Position numbers and translations under genes: made by a program. From assembly GCA_035286585.1 (NCBI GenBank), contig DATEDC010000107.1, forward strand, positions 1 to 16,373: 16,373 nt of DNA, given 5' to 3'. Of this stretch, positions 1 to 8,015 are shown piece after piece; the stretch's first letter is position 1; the number at the start of each line of letters is the position of its first letter. Source of the stretch: DSOS01 sp035286585 (GTDB taxonomy: Bacteria > Chloroflexota > Anaerolineae > Anaerolineales > UBA4823). The notes under the pieces are model-generated. The model saw only the letters and a list, made by a program, of their open reading frames with translations. It searched no databases and was not told the origin of the DNA.

Positions 1-279
1 AAGCAGGGCCAGCGGGTGCGCTTCGTTTACACCCGGGGCGAGCCGGGCGTGCACGCCTGGGACCTGCCCCAGCCGCCCGCCGCAGCTGCCGCGGACTTGC
101 GCCGCTACCTGGAGCTGCTGTGCCGCGCCGCCCTCACCGTCCTGGAGCCGCTGGGCGTGGAGGAGGCTCAGTTGCGGGATTGGCTGGATTCCAACGCGGC
201 GTACGGCGCCCCGCCGGGCTATTTGCTTTCCCGGGTGGATAACACGCCGGAGAACAATTTACCTTTGCCGCTGTTTTGA
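1..279 (+). CDS. 3' end of a gene, possible C-terminus of family-B DNA polymerase (5' partial)
   Basis: The reading frame is open from base 1 (KQGQRVRF...) and ends at TGA 277-279, so only the last 92 residues are present; the GTG at base 16 is internal, not a start. The segment has a basic beta-strand opening (GQRVRFVYTRG), then a helical stretch (YLELLCRAALTVLEPLGVEEAQL) broken from the first by an alanine-rich linker. This resembles the end of bacterial and archaeal family-B DNA polymerases, where a thumb-side helix 'Y...L..A...ILEPLG' closes the protein. If so, it would extend DNA from a primer-template in replication or repair. The identification is by pattern only, and the catalytic palm motifs lie outside the window. 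It converges with the giant-protein operon, and no clear terminator lies between them. Confidence 0.45.
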   Translation, partial: KQGQRVRFVYTRGEPGVHAWDLPQPPAAAAADLRRYLELLCRAALTVLEPLGVEEAQLRDWLDSNAAYGAPPGYLLSRVDNTPENNLPLPLF

Positions 280-356
280 GTTATTATCTGGCGTAGGGCA
301 AAATCAGGATCGCGCTGCTTGGTTGAGGCTCGGCAGGGCTCTGATCCCATCGTTCA

Positions 357-3300
357 TTATGCGACAATCAGCTCATCGGCAAAGACCAATCGCCAGTAGA
401 AGCGTAATTGTGTATCCGTGGCGGCAAGCAAGCCGCCGGGCATGAGGCGCAGGAATTCTGAGGCGTTGGCTAACATCTCAAGCCGGCCTTCAGCCGGTAA
501 AGGAACGTATTTGTAACCGGGTCGTTCGATATTAGCTTCCAGCTCGATCAGCAATATGCGCAATGGGCGCGGGGCGCCGGCGGGCAGGGTTAACTCGCCT
601 TCCCATATGGTCTCTTCGGCGGATCGCTGGGTGAGGTTGAAATCGCCGCCACTGACGCCGGCCAGCAGCTCCCAGTTAAGCTCATCGTCCAGATTGGCAT
701 CCCTACGTTTCTGCACGCCCGCGAAGACGAGCGGCGAGCCATATCTCTCTTGCTGGGGATTGTAGTAAGCCGGGCCGCTCATTTTGATCCCAATTTTCCC
801 TTGCGCCGCGAGCTGGCTAAGGTCATATTCCAGGGTACGATGGGGGACGACCTGGCAAAAATCGGTCAACACGACAGGGGAGAGATGCGCATTCGCCACC
901 GAGATGGGCTGGAAGCGAGCCAGCGCCAGGCGTACAAAGGGGAAGTAAGCGGTTTGCGGATCGAGCTGGATATCGCAATACCACAGCTTGCGACCGGCGT
1001 CGAAACCTGGCTCATAACCGGCCACGTGAACGCTGGCAGTCGCCAGCTCCGCAATGGAAAGGTTTTGCCGCCCTTCTTTAACTGCGATGAAATCATCCAG
1101 CTTGAGCGGAGCGGTGGCATCGGCTGGCCAGATCGGGTCCATCCCCCACTCGCTGGTGTACTTCTTCAGGATTTCAGCTTGATTGGAGGTGGGGGAGATC
1201 TCCGCCGGGCGCACCAGCGCGCCGAGGAGCTCGCCATCGCCGGAGGAGTACCAGGGTCGCTCCAGATAGACGCGTAAACCGCCGCCACGCCGGACATGGC
1301 TCACCAGGTCTCCCGCTTCGGCCTGGCTCCAGTGGAAGGTCGGAAGGATGTACAGGGGCTTAGGGGCCGTCGGTCGGGCGTTATTGGGGATATCCACCAC
1401 TCTATGAGACACAGCAGCCGGGGGTGTGCCCACCTCTGCAGGTGTCGGGCGCACCAGGTTCTGCGAATCGCTGGTTAGCGCCACCGGGAAGTGCTCGCGG
1501 TAGCGGGTGGTGGCAATCGTTGAATAGGTGATCTGGTGATATTTGGTGTCGCCAATGCTGTGGACCAGGTTACCGAAGTTAACCGAGTTCTGGGCCGGGT
1601 CTTCGACCTGGATCTCGCCGACGTGCATCTCGGCCCTGGTCGCATCCGTGACTTTATCGAAGGTCGGTTTACCCGGGTCATCGAAGGGGTCTTGCCAGGC
1701 AGCCCGAAAGTCCAGCTTGCCGGTGCTTTTCGCGTCTACCTGCACCGTTCCGGTTAGAATCGCGCGCGTGTCCCCAATGGGTCGCCAGGGGACAGTTGCA
1801 TTGGGTGGAACGCGGATGATTTGCAACTGCTGCAGGTTGGGGATCGCCAAGGGGCGCTGCACCGCGTGCACCAGGACGAGCGTACGGTAGGGTAAATGCA
1901 GCCAACTGCGCCCGGCGACTGCCTGGTCGCGAAGCTGGTTGAGGTTCGCTGGGGCGGCGGATTCCGTCCAGCCCCAAACAGCCTGATTTTCTAAATCTTC
2001 CAAATTGAAATAGGAGCTGATGCGCACCTGAACGGTCTCACCCTGGGGGAGCTGGACGGTAAGCAGCCGGTCCGTGGCGTCCCAGGCGGGTTGGGCGGGC
2101 ATTCCGCCAGCGGCAATCCCAACCAGGCGCAGGCGGAACGGCTTGGGATCAGGCCAGGCGCCCTGGAAGGGGATCTTGTTCACGATCAGCCCATCCGGCT
2201 CGATAATCTGCTCGAAAGAGGCCATACCCGGCAGCCCGAGCAGCAGTACGCCGCGGGCATAGGGATCGGGCAGGTAAGGGATATCGAAGCTGTCGCCGGT
2301 TTGCAGCCAATAGGTATGCTCGGGTGTGGTCACTTCTTGTACGCCTGGGATGAGCTCCAACGTCCCTGTCCCCAGGTTCAGTCGGTGGGTGGTGGTGCCG
2401 GCCTCACGCGAGGCCAGGTCATAGGCAGCCTGGTCTTTGAGCATACCCCCTGCCTGGTCGAACTTCCTATGGCGCTCGATAGCCAGTTGGGAGACTTTGG
2501 GCGGGGCAATGTGGCGCTCGCTGTGGATCTCCGCCGGGTCTGCAGGCAGGGAATCGTGCGGGCTGCGCACCACCAACCGCTCCAGCGATTCGCCTTCTTT
2601 GGGCTCTGAGCGCAGCAGCATGGGCGGCGGGCTGACCGGCTCGAAGCGCTTGAACTTGATGGCCGGCGACACCTGGGGTTGGGAGGCGCCGAAAGCCGGG
2701 TCGCTCGGGTTGAAGACGCTGTTACCTGCCAGGTCTGCCACCCGGGCGCGTAACTTATACGTATAGCCGAAGCGCAAGCGCGGCAGCGTGCCGGGCTTGG
2801 CTTTGAAGCTGGTCTCCATCTTGAACGGCGTCACGGCGGTATTCGCCGGGTCGCCGGTGGTGTGGTCTGGCAAGATCGTGCGCCCGGGTCGGGGAGCGCA
2901 CAGGCTCCAGCCATCCCAGGTGAACAGGGTCTCCTGGGCGCGCAACCGGGTGGTGGTTGCGATGTCAATAGGCTCGGTGGAACCCATCTGGACGAAGCCT
3001 TCGTCTTCCAGATCTAGCGGCGCCTCGCCCAGGTCTGGGAAGTCATAGGTGCCGATGCGCTGGCAAAGCGAATGCCATTCGTCGGATTTGTCGTCCCACA
3101 CGTCGATGCGGTAGCCGCGGGTGACGTCCTCAGCGTACAGCTCATCGGTCGGGGCAGGCGCGGGGTCGCTTCCCTGCGGCGCTGGGGCGGGGGAGCCGTC
3201 CAGGACTGCCAGGGCGAGGTTTAAGGCATAGGATTTATAAAAGACCTGCCTGAGCCGGACCGGCAGGTTGGGGCGCACGATCGAGAGGCCTGCGGTTTGC

Positions 3301-4544
3301 AAGCCGGGCAGGCCTTCCGCCGTAGGCCGGTTGGGCGGCGGCGGCACGGCGCTGACCAGGGCGAGCAGGTTGGTGGCCATATTTTGCAGCTTGAGTCCGC
3401 TGCTGGGGATGTCTGTCTGCGTCACCCGGAAGCGGGTGGTGTCATCCAGGCGCAGCAATCCGCTGCTGATTTCCGGGCCAGTCGGGCGCGGGCGGGTTAA
3501 AAAGCGCCCATCGCCCAGCTCGTAATGCGTGCGTGGGCTGGAATGGGTCGTCGTCGTGGCGAGCGAGATCGTTGTTATGACCTGTACCTTCGAGCTCACA
3601 GGCGGCAGGTTGGCGCCAAGGGTCACCTCCAGGTCAACCACCAGGCCTAACAGGCGCAACAGAGCGGGGTAGTCGCCTGCTGACGAGACCATCGAGTGAA
3701 AATCATATTCTTCGGCAATATCTGCGGGCTGTTGGGGCATCGCCACGGCGACCTGGCTGTAGGGCTGCGTGAACGCCACAAGCTGGTCGAAAGCAGTTTT
3801 TTTTGCGCTGGCAGCCGCTGGAGGGGTAATCGTGGAGCCTGATGGAGGTCCATCCGGGCTGTACCTGGGAGGCGGCAGGGTGAGCGCTGAGGCAGATAAG
3901 CTGGAGAGGATACCCAGGGCTTTCAGCAGCCTGCGGATCAGCTCGACGAAGAACAGCAGGCAGCTACGCCACCAGGGTTGTTTTGGCACTTCCGGTCTCT
4001 CGTCAATGACCACTGGACCGCGGTCAGTACTCTGCGGATGATAGGGCCGGGCCGGCTCGGTGGGCCGGGCGACATCGGCGAGATCGGGGTCAACCTGCCA
4101 GACAGAGATGCCCGGCAAGTCCAGGCCGCCTCCATAGGCTGGATCGATCGCGGCGCGCGTGTAAACACCTTCAATTACGCTGTGGATCTCGAGCGCCGGG
4201 AAGGAGACAATCTCGACTCCGGTCAGGTCTTCGAAGACGAACGGTTTAACCAGTGAATCGGTTTTAAAGAGCGCCTGCCAGAGGTCGGAGCGAGCCGGGG
4301 CGCTCAGGCGGGTGGCGCTCAGGGTTGGTCCGCCCTCGAAAGAAACCTGGAAGGTAGCAGCGTTCACTTTGGCGGGCCAATCCAGGAAATCCGGGAAGCT
4401 GTTGAGCTGCATCTTGGTCACAGCCGGATCGCTGTTCCACAGGCGGGGTGAGATGTAAGCAGACAGGCGCAGTTTGGTCCCTGCCTGTGGCGGCCCATCA
4501 CTGCCGTTGGGTAGAGCGGTCCACAGGATGGTTTGTTTGAGCAT
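357..4544 (-). CDS. Giant protein of unknown function, second gene of operon (1395 aa)
   Basis: I do not recognise a named family. The start ATG (4542-4544) lies 2 bp beyond the TAG of the upstream giant gene, and its ribosome binding site (AGGAGG, complement of 4551-4556) sits inside that gene's end, so translation is probably coupled. There is no signal peptide. The N-terminus (MLKQTILWTALPNG) is followed by beta-rich sequence. Around residues 190-225 there is a strongly hydrophobic helical segment (CLLFFVELIRRLLKALG) and then a Pro/Ser-rich linker. Around 588-606 there is a strand pattern (YKLRARVADLAGNS) typical of Ig/FnIII-like beta-sandwich folds. No nucleotide-binding, protease or nuclease motif is evident. 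It is proline-rich and looks structural rather than enzymatic. The stop is TAA at 357-359. Real coding is supported by its length and by the placed ribosome binding site; function is unknown. Confidence 0.88.
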   Translation of the reverse strand: MLKQTILWTALPNGSDGPPQAGTKLRLSAYISPRLWNSDPAVTKMQLNSFPDFLDWPAKVNAATFQVSFEGGPTLSATRLSAPARSDLWQALFKTDSLVKPFVFEDLTGVEIVSFPALEIHSVIEGVYTRAAIDPAYGGGLDLPGISVWQVDPDLADVARPTEPARPYHPQSTDRGPVVIDERPEVPKQPWWRSCLLFFVELIRRLLKALGILSSLSASALTLPPPRYSPDGPPSGSTITPPAAASAKKTAFDQLVAFTQPYSQVAVAMPQQPADIAEEYDFHSMVSSAGDYPALLRLLGLVVDLEVTLGANLPPVSSKVQVITTISLATTTTHSSPRTHYELGDGRFLTRPRPTGPEISSGLLRLDDTTRFRVTQTDIPSSGLKLQNMATNLLALVSAVPPPPNRPTAEGLPGLQTAGLSIVRPNLPVRLRQVFYKSYALNLALAVLDGSPAPAPQGSDPAPAPTDELYAEDVTRGYRIDVWDDKSDEWHSLCQRIGTYDFPDLGEAPLDLEDEGFVQMGSTEPIDIATTTRLRAQETLFTWDGWSLCAPRPGRTILPDHTTGDPANTAVTPFKMETSFKAKPGTLPRLRFGYTYKLRARVADLAGNSVFNPSDPAFGASQPQVSPAIKFKRFEPVSPPPMLLRSEPKEGESLERLVVRSPHDSLPADPAEIHSERHIAPPKVSQLAIERHRKFDQAGGMLKDQAAYDLASREAGTTTHRLNLGTGTLELIPGVQEVTTPEHTYWLQTGDSFDIPYLPDPYARGVLLLGLPGMASFEQIIEPDGLIVNKIPFQGAWPDPKPFRLRLVGIAAGGMPAQPAWDATDRLLTVQLPQGETVQVRISSYFNLEDLENQAVWGWTESAAPANLNQLRDQAVAGRSWLHLPYRTLVLVHAVQRPLAIPNLQQLQIIRVPPNATVPWRPIGDTRAILTGTVQVDAKSTGKLDFRAAWQDPFDDPGKPTFDKVTDATRAEMHVGEIQVEDPAQNSVNFGNLVHSIGDTKYHQITYSTIATTRYREHFPVALTSDSQNLVRPTPAEVGTPPAAVSHRVVDIPNNARPTAPKPLYILPTFHWSQAEAGDLVSHVRRGGGLRVYLERPWYSSGDGELLGALVRPAEISPTSNQAEILKKYTSEWGMDPIWPADATAPLKLDDFIAVKEGRQNLSIAELATASVHVAGYEPGFDAGRKLWYCDIQLDPQTAYFPFVRLALARFQPISVANAHLSPVVLTDFCQVVPHRTLEYDLSQLAAQGKIGIKMSGPAYYNPQQERYGSPLVFAGVQKRRDANLDDELNWELLAGVSGGDFNLTQRSAEETIWEGELTLPAGAPRPLRILLIELEANIERPGYKYVPLPAEGRLEMLANASEFLRLMPGGLLAATDTQLRFYWRLVFADELIVA

Positions 4545-4546
4545 GG

Positions 4547-7500
4547 CTAGCCTCCTGCTACCAGTGGGTAATCAGCGGAATACGCCTCACAGTACTCCGT
4601 CCAGTCTCCAGCGGCGAGCATCTCGCGGAAATTGGGGTCGGAGCCGGCGAATTCGCGCTCCATCTTGATCTTGACGGTGATGCTGAAGAATAGGATCTCG
4701 ATCTTGACTTTAACCGTGCACTGTCCCCACAGCGTCCCGCCGTGGGGCACGATGCCCTTAGAGGCGTAGGTGAGCGCCAGGTAAAACTCTACCGAGACGG
4801 TGATGATGCCAAGCACGGAAAGCGAGCCGCACGCCCGGAAGTAGGCGGAAAGAACGAAATCCGAACCAGCCATCTGGAAGTAAAAGCCACCCATGATACT
4901 GGCTTTGCCGCTGGCGACGCCCAAATCCAGGGCTACGCTGGCGCCGAACTCCAGGGCCGCCTCCAACATCTGCACGCCGGAAATGCCGATATCGATGCTG
5001 AAAAAGCCGCCCCCGCCGAACAAGTACACGGTGAGGGTGAAGGGCTGCTGGCGCTCGCAGAAGGCGAAGTGGAAGTTGAGCTGCTTGCCGCTGATAAACG
5101 GCAGGTAAACGCTGGCGGCGAAGCTGATATTTTGAATAGACATAACCCCGATGCTCACTGTCGGCAGGCCGAGCGAAAAGCCGACGGTGATGCCCTGCGA
5201 GGTGATATCCAGCACCGGCGGGTCGCTAAATCCGTCTAACGGCACCAGCTCCGCCAGGCGTTGCACGTATTCCAGGATGCCTTTGAACTTGATCTCGCCC
5301 ATGTCCACATCGACATCGGGTTTTTTGTCCTTCTCAGCGATAAATTTAACCGCCTTAAAGCCGATCTCGACGAGTTCAGCAGGAGGCGGAAGCAGCAAGA
5401 CCGAGAAGTTAGTCAGAGATCCGCTGGTGCGGAAGGTGGGTGGGCTGCCGTCGATGGGCGCCTCCACTACTGCTTCCAGGCTGAACTCGGCGTTATTCGG
5501 ATCGGGCTTAAACAGCCCGGTATCCACCAGCTCGGCTGCCGAGCATTTCCAGGTATAACTGGTGCGGAGAATATCCCCGTCTTTGACGGTGATGAACTTT
5601 GGGAGCTTCAAGCCGGCGTTCTCTGCGCTGCTGAAGAGCATGTCTTTGATGATCTCCCACAAGTCGATGCCGCCCAGCAGCTTGACATTCAGGTCGAAGA
5701 TATCCTGGGGCTTGAAGCTGCCATCCACGATCTGGTTGATGGGACCGCCCACCGGGCCGAGCGCTCGGGAGAGACCGCTGATGGAGATATCCGGCGCGAC
5801 CAGACCGCCGGCTTTGTCTACGGCAAAGCCCAGCGCGGTGGAAGTCTTGTTTTTCACAAAGACCAAGCCTTTATTCACAGCGCCAAAGCCTGCATCCAGG
5901 TATTTCGGCTCCCATTCGATCGTCGAGGGGGTTTTCTTGCCCAAGAGCTGCTGGACAGCGGGGATATCCACCTCGGCCTGTTCCATCTCCGCTCGGAAGT
6001 GGCGCCCGGCGTAACCCTGGCTACCGGCTTTGAAGGTCATCGCCTGGGTCTCCAGGGTGGTATCGCCGGGTTTATTGTTCGGTGCGTAGGCAACGCTCTG
6101 CCCGCTCATCGGCCTGCGCCGGCGCTCGTTATTGGCTGCCAGGCTGTTGTATGCGTTGACTGCGCTGGCCGCGTCGCTGGTGTCCACGTTGAGGCTGATG
6201 AAGATCAGCGGCGCGGTGAACTCGATCTCCCGCCCCTCCCAGTCTTTACCGGCGAGATGGAACTGGAAGGGGACGATACCCTGGCTGGTGGCTACCCGCG
6301 GCCAGAAGGCCTCCTGCCCGTGCCCGCCGATCTGATCGCCGGTAGGGTCCGCCAGGTTAGGCGTCACCCGAGTGCGCAGCGTCACGCTGCGGAAAGGCGC
6401 ATGACGGTAATCATAGGTGCGGGTTGGCTCGCGCACCAGGATGAACATGCGCTGGAACAGGTAGGCGATGTTGCCAGAGGTCCCTCTACGTTGCTGGTAG
6501 AGGAATTTGCGCTCGGTCACTTTGACCAGCGAAGCGCGATGCCCGAAAGGGAACAGGTAGCCGGCGTAGACCACGCGCACGTAATGATCCCGCCCCAGGG
6601 TGGTGATGTTGCGCCATAGTTCAACGGTCAGGTGTTTGCTGGCGGTGAGCGCTGGTGGGTTCCAGTCCCCTTGCAGGCGCAGGTAGCTGCCCAGGGTGGT
6701 GAGCATCAATTGCTCGCTGTCCACGGGTAAGGGCGTGTAGCTGCCCAGGCGCCAGTTGGAGGTCAGGTGGACCAGCTCGTTGCGGTCACGCTGGTCGAGG
6801 GTCGACCTGAACGGGGGGATGAAATTCGTGGGCGGGTCGTTGGGATCGTAATGCTTTTGCAGGTCAGCAGGGAGATAATCTGGCGACCAGACGGCGCGCA
6901 CTTCCGCCTCATCGCCGGGATTATCCCCTTCCAGGCGGGTGTGCCACAGCTCGGTGCGCTCCTCGTGGGTGACATCTCCGCTGGCATGCCGCCAGTTGGC
7001 TTTGTCGTTGGGCGAAAGGATCAGCCGGTAAGGCGCCTCTATGGCGGTGTGGAAATCCGCTGGCTCCAGGATTGGCGGAGGGGTGGGGTAGCGCCCCCGC
7101 CTCAGGAGCAACAACAGATTCGAGCAACCCGGGAACAGAGGCTGATAACTTGCCACGGGTGCCACGCTCAGCGATAAGCGACTCATGGCTTCCAGCAAGC
7201 CTTCCAGCGTGTAGGTTATGAAATCCAGCGGTCCGACTTTGTACACCAGTCGGCTGGTTCCTGCCGCAGCGAACTTTACCTGCCCGGGCGGCGAGGGCTG
7301 TTCATCGTCAGCAGGATACTGCGGTTGACCGGCGCCGGCCTCCGCGGGCGTCTGGCTTGTCGAAGAGACCTGGTAAAAAGCCTGCTCGGCCAGGTGCTGG
7401 GTGGGAAAATGGACGATCATGTAGGCGTCGCTCCCACCGTTCATCCGGGCAGGGTTCCCGCCAATCGGGGGGATGACGTTCACATTGCGGAACTCAAAGG

Positions 7501-7558
7501 TCAAGTTCAGCAGATCTTTGGAGCGGAGCGCCCAGACACTGAAGCTTTGAGGGGGCAT
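4547..7558 (-). CDS. Giant protein of unknown function, first gene of operon (1003 aa)
   Basis: No named family recognised. The start ATG (7556-7558) has an exceptionally good ribosome binding site (AAGGAGGT, complement of 7563-7570) 4 nt upstream. There is no signal peptide; the N-terminus reads as a soluble strand/loop region (FEFRNVNVIPPIGG). About residues 450-560 are polar and Arg/Asn-rich. From about 790 to 965 the sequence changes to long alternating hydrophobic strands rich in Gly, Ser and Phe (for example YLFGGGGFFSIDIGISG and ASVALDLGVASGKASIMGG), a pattern of extended beta-sheet, beta-solenoid or barrel-like structure. The last about 35 residues return to charged helix. The gene is followed after 2 bp by the 1395-aa gene, so the two products probably act together. 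A pore-like or tail/fibre-like role is conceivable from the beta pattern, but this is inference only. Confidence 0.88.
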   Translation of the reverse strand: MPPQSFSVWALRSKDLLNLTFEFRNVNVIPPIGGNPARMNGGSDAYMIVHFPTQHLAEQAFYQVSSTSQTPAEAGAGQPQYPADDEQPSPPGQVKFAAAGTSRLVYKVGPLDFITYTLEGLLEAMSRLSLSVAPVASYQPLFPGCSNLLLLLRRGRYPTPPPILEPADFHTAIEAPYRLILSPNDKANWRHASGDVTHEERTELWHTRLEGDNPGDEAEVRAVWSPDYLPADLQKHYDPNDPPTNFIPPFRSTLDQRDRNELVHLTSNWRLGSYTPLPVDSEQLMLTTLGSYLRLQGDWNPPALTASKHLTVELWRNITTLGRDHYVRVVYAGYLFPFGHRASLVKVTERKFLYQQRRGTSGNIAYLFQRMFILVREPTRTYDYRHAPFRSVTLRTRVTPNLADPTGDQIGGHGQEAFWPRVATSQGIVPFQFHLAGKDWEGREIEFTAPLIFISLNVDTSDAASAVNAYNSLAANNERRRRPMSGQSVAYAPNNKPGDTTLETQAMTFKAGSQGYAGRHFRAEMEQAEVDIPAVQQLLGKKTPSTIEWEPKYLDAGFGAVNKGLVFVKNKTSTALGFAVDKAGGLVAPDISISGLSRALGPVGGPINQIVDGSFKPQDIFDLNVKLLGGIDLWEIIKDMLFSSAENAGLKLPKFITVKDGDILRTSYTWKCSAAELVDTGLFKPDPNNAEFSLEAVVEAPIDGSPPTFRTSGSLTNFSVLLLPPPAELVEIGFKAVKFIAEKDKKPDVDVDMGEIKFKGILEYVQRLAELVPLDGFSDPPVLDITSQGITVGFSLGLPTVSIGVMSIQNISFAASVYLPFISGKQLNFHFAFCERQQPFTLTVYLFGGGGFFSIDIGISGVQMLEAALEFGASVALDLGVASGKASIMGGFYFQMAGSDFVLSAYFRACGSLSVLGIITVSVEFYLALTYASKGIVPHGGTLWGQCTVKVKIEILFFSITVKIKMEREFAGSDPNFREMLAAGDWTEYCEAYSADYPLVAGG
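4551..4556 (-). promoter_or_regulatory. Ribosome binding site of the 1395-aa gene, inside the upstream gene
   Basis: The minus strand reads AGGAGG, 6 nt before the ATG, and overlaps the last codons of the 1003-aa gene. This fixes the start choice and argues for translational coupling. Confidence 0.8.
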
Positions 7559-7562
7559 CGAT

Positions 7563-7570
7563 ACCTCCTT
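7563..7570 (-). promoter_or_regulatory. Ribosome binding site of the 1003-aa gene
   Basis: The minus strand reads AAGGAGGT followed by ATCG and the ATG. It is a full match to the anti-16S sequence and lies directly 3' of the leader's terminator-like hairpin and of one arm of the leader-spanning inverted repeat (7571-7578). Confidence 0.85.
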
Positions 7571-7579
7571 GCCAATATG

Positions 7580-7623
7580 GGAAACAAGAAGAAAACCCGA
7601 CCCAACGATTTGGTGGACGGGTT
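7580..7623 (-). terminator. Terminator-like hairpin in the leader of the giant-gene operon (possible attenuator)
   Basis: On the minus strand AACCCG (complement of 7618-7623) pairs with CGGGTT (7594-7599), with an inner CCAA/TTGG pairing around ATCG. A pyrimidine tail follows directly (TTTTCTTCTTGTTT, 7580-7595). It lies inside the 5' UTR, downstream of the promoter and just upstream of the ribosome binding site, so it would act as an attenuator rather than an end-of-operon terminator. The stem is interrupted, hence the moderate confidence. Confidence 0.5.
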
Positions 7624-7625
7624 AT

Positions 7626-7661
7626 TCACGCTGCGAGCGACGCCGGCTCGTCTACCTTCAT
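7626..7661 (-). CDS. Possible 11-aa leader peptide upstream of the giant-gene operon
   Basis: In the 5' UTR the minus strand has ATG AAG GTA ... GCA GCG TGA, encoding MKVDEPASLAA. Its stop falls 2 nt before the terminator-like hairpin (7594-7623), the usual geometry for a translated leader controlling attenuation. No good ribosome binding site precedes it, and there is no obvious run of one regulatory amino acid, so it may be chance. Confidence 0.25.
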   Translation of the reverse strand: MKVDEPASLAA

Positions 7662-7713
7662 GGATCTTGATGTTTTTATTTAATTGGGAGATATCGCTAA
7701 AGATATTGGCAGA

Positions 7714-7742
7714 AGTATAACATTGTTAAGTCTTCGTGTCAA
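7714..7742 (-). promoter_or_regulatory. SigA-type promoter of the giant-gene operon
   Basis: The minus strand has TTGACA (complement of 7737-7742), a 17-nt spacer and TATACT (complement of 7714-7719): a perfect -35 and a 5/6 -10. Transcription would start near 7707, giving a leader of about 150 nt before the ATG at 7558. The -35 is embedded in a palindrome (7738-7753), which suggests repression. Confidence 0.8.
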
Positions 7743-7759
7743 TTTAAATTGACTTAACA
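7724..7759. promoter_or_regulatory. Operator candidate: 16-bp palindrome plus 9-bp inverted repeat over the promoter
   Basis: GTCAATTTAAATTGAC at 7738-7753 is a perfect 16-bp palindrome overlapping the -35 element. In addition, TGTTAAGTC (7724-7732, inside the spacer) and GACTTAACA (7751-7759) form a perfect 9-bp inverted repeat. Dimeric repressors bind sites of this kind; the cognate regulator is not in the window. Confidence 0.6.
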
Positions 7760-7840
7760 TGGTCACTATTCAGTGAAAATAACATTTAATTTGATCTGAC
7801 GCCTCAAATATCCTGGGGAGTGTGCTCTTTCGATTGTTAA

Positions 7841-8008
7841 ATTCTACTCAGAATTCGCGCCAAGGCGATGATTACCCTGGTGCTGGGCGTGTTCGCCAGC
7901 CTGTCGGCGCTGATCACCTATTTGCGCCTGCCTGGCTCGGCGGATGCCCAGGACGCCGAGGCGCGAGATACGACCCGCCCCAGGCAGGGCCATATAACTG
8001 TCAAGTAA
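7841..8008 (+). pseudogene. Short coding-like fragment with one hydrophobic segment (possible C-terminal gene remnant)
   Basis: After a stop at 7838-7840 the frame is open to TAA at 8006-8008. It reads like the end of a membrane protein: a basic lead (LLRIRAKAM), a hydrophobic span (TLVLGVFASLSALITYLRL) and a polar Asp/Arg-rich tail (DAQDAEARDTTRPRQG). The first ATG is at 7868 (46 aa), without a ribosome binding site. The GC content jumps sharply at about 7856 from the AT-rich flank, as if a GC-rich gene had been cut. It ends 7 bp before the convergent glycosylase. It could instead be a small single-span protein, or chance. Confidence 0.3.
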
Positions 8009-8015
8009 GCCAGCC

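Noticed and set aside
280..356. Terminator between the first gene and the giant operon
   Set aside because: Only short imperfect pairings (ATCAG/CTGAT) are visible; not supportable.
750..1277. 175-codon frame on the plus strand inside the 1395-aa gene
   Set aside because: Shadow of the coupled giant gene; no start signals.
5261..6619. 452-codon open frame antisense to the 1003-aa giant gene
   Set aside because: Lies wholly inside a well-supported gene, no ribosome binding site or promoter, translation has no domain-like pattern.
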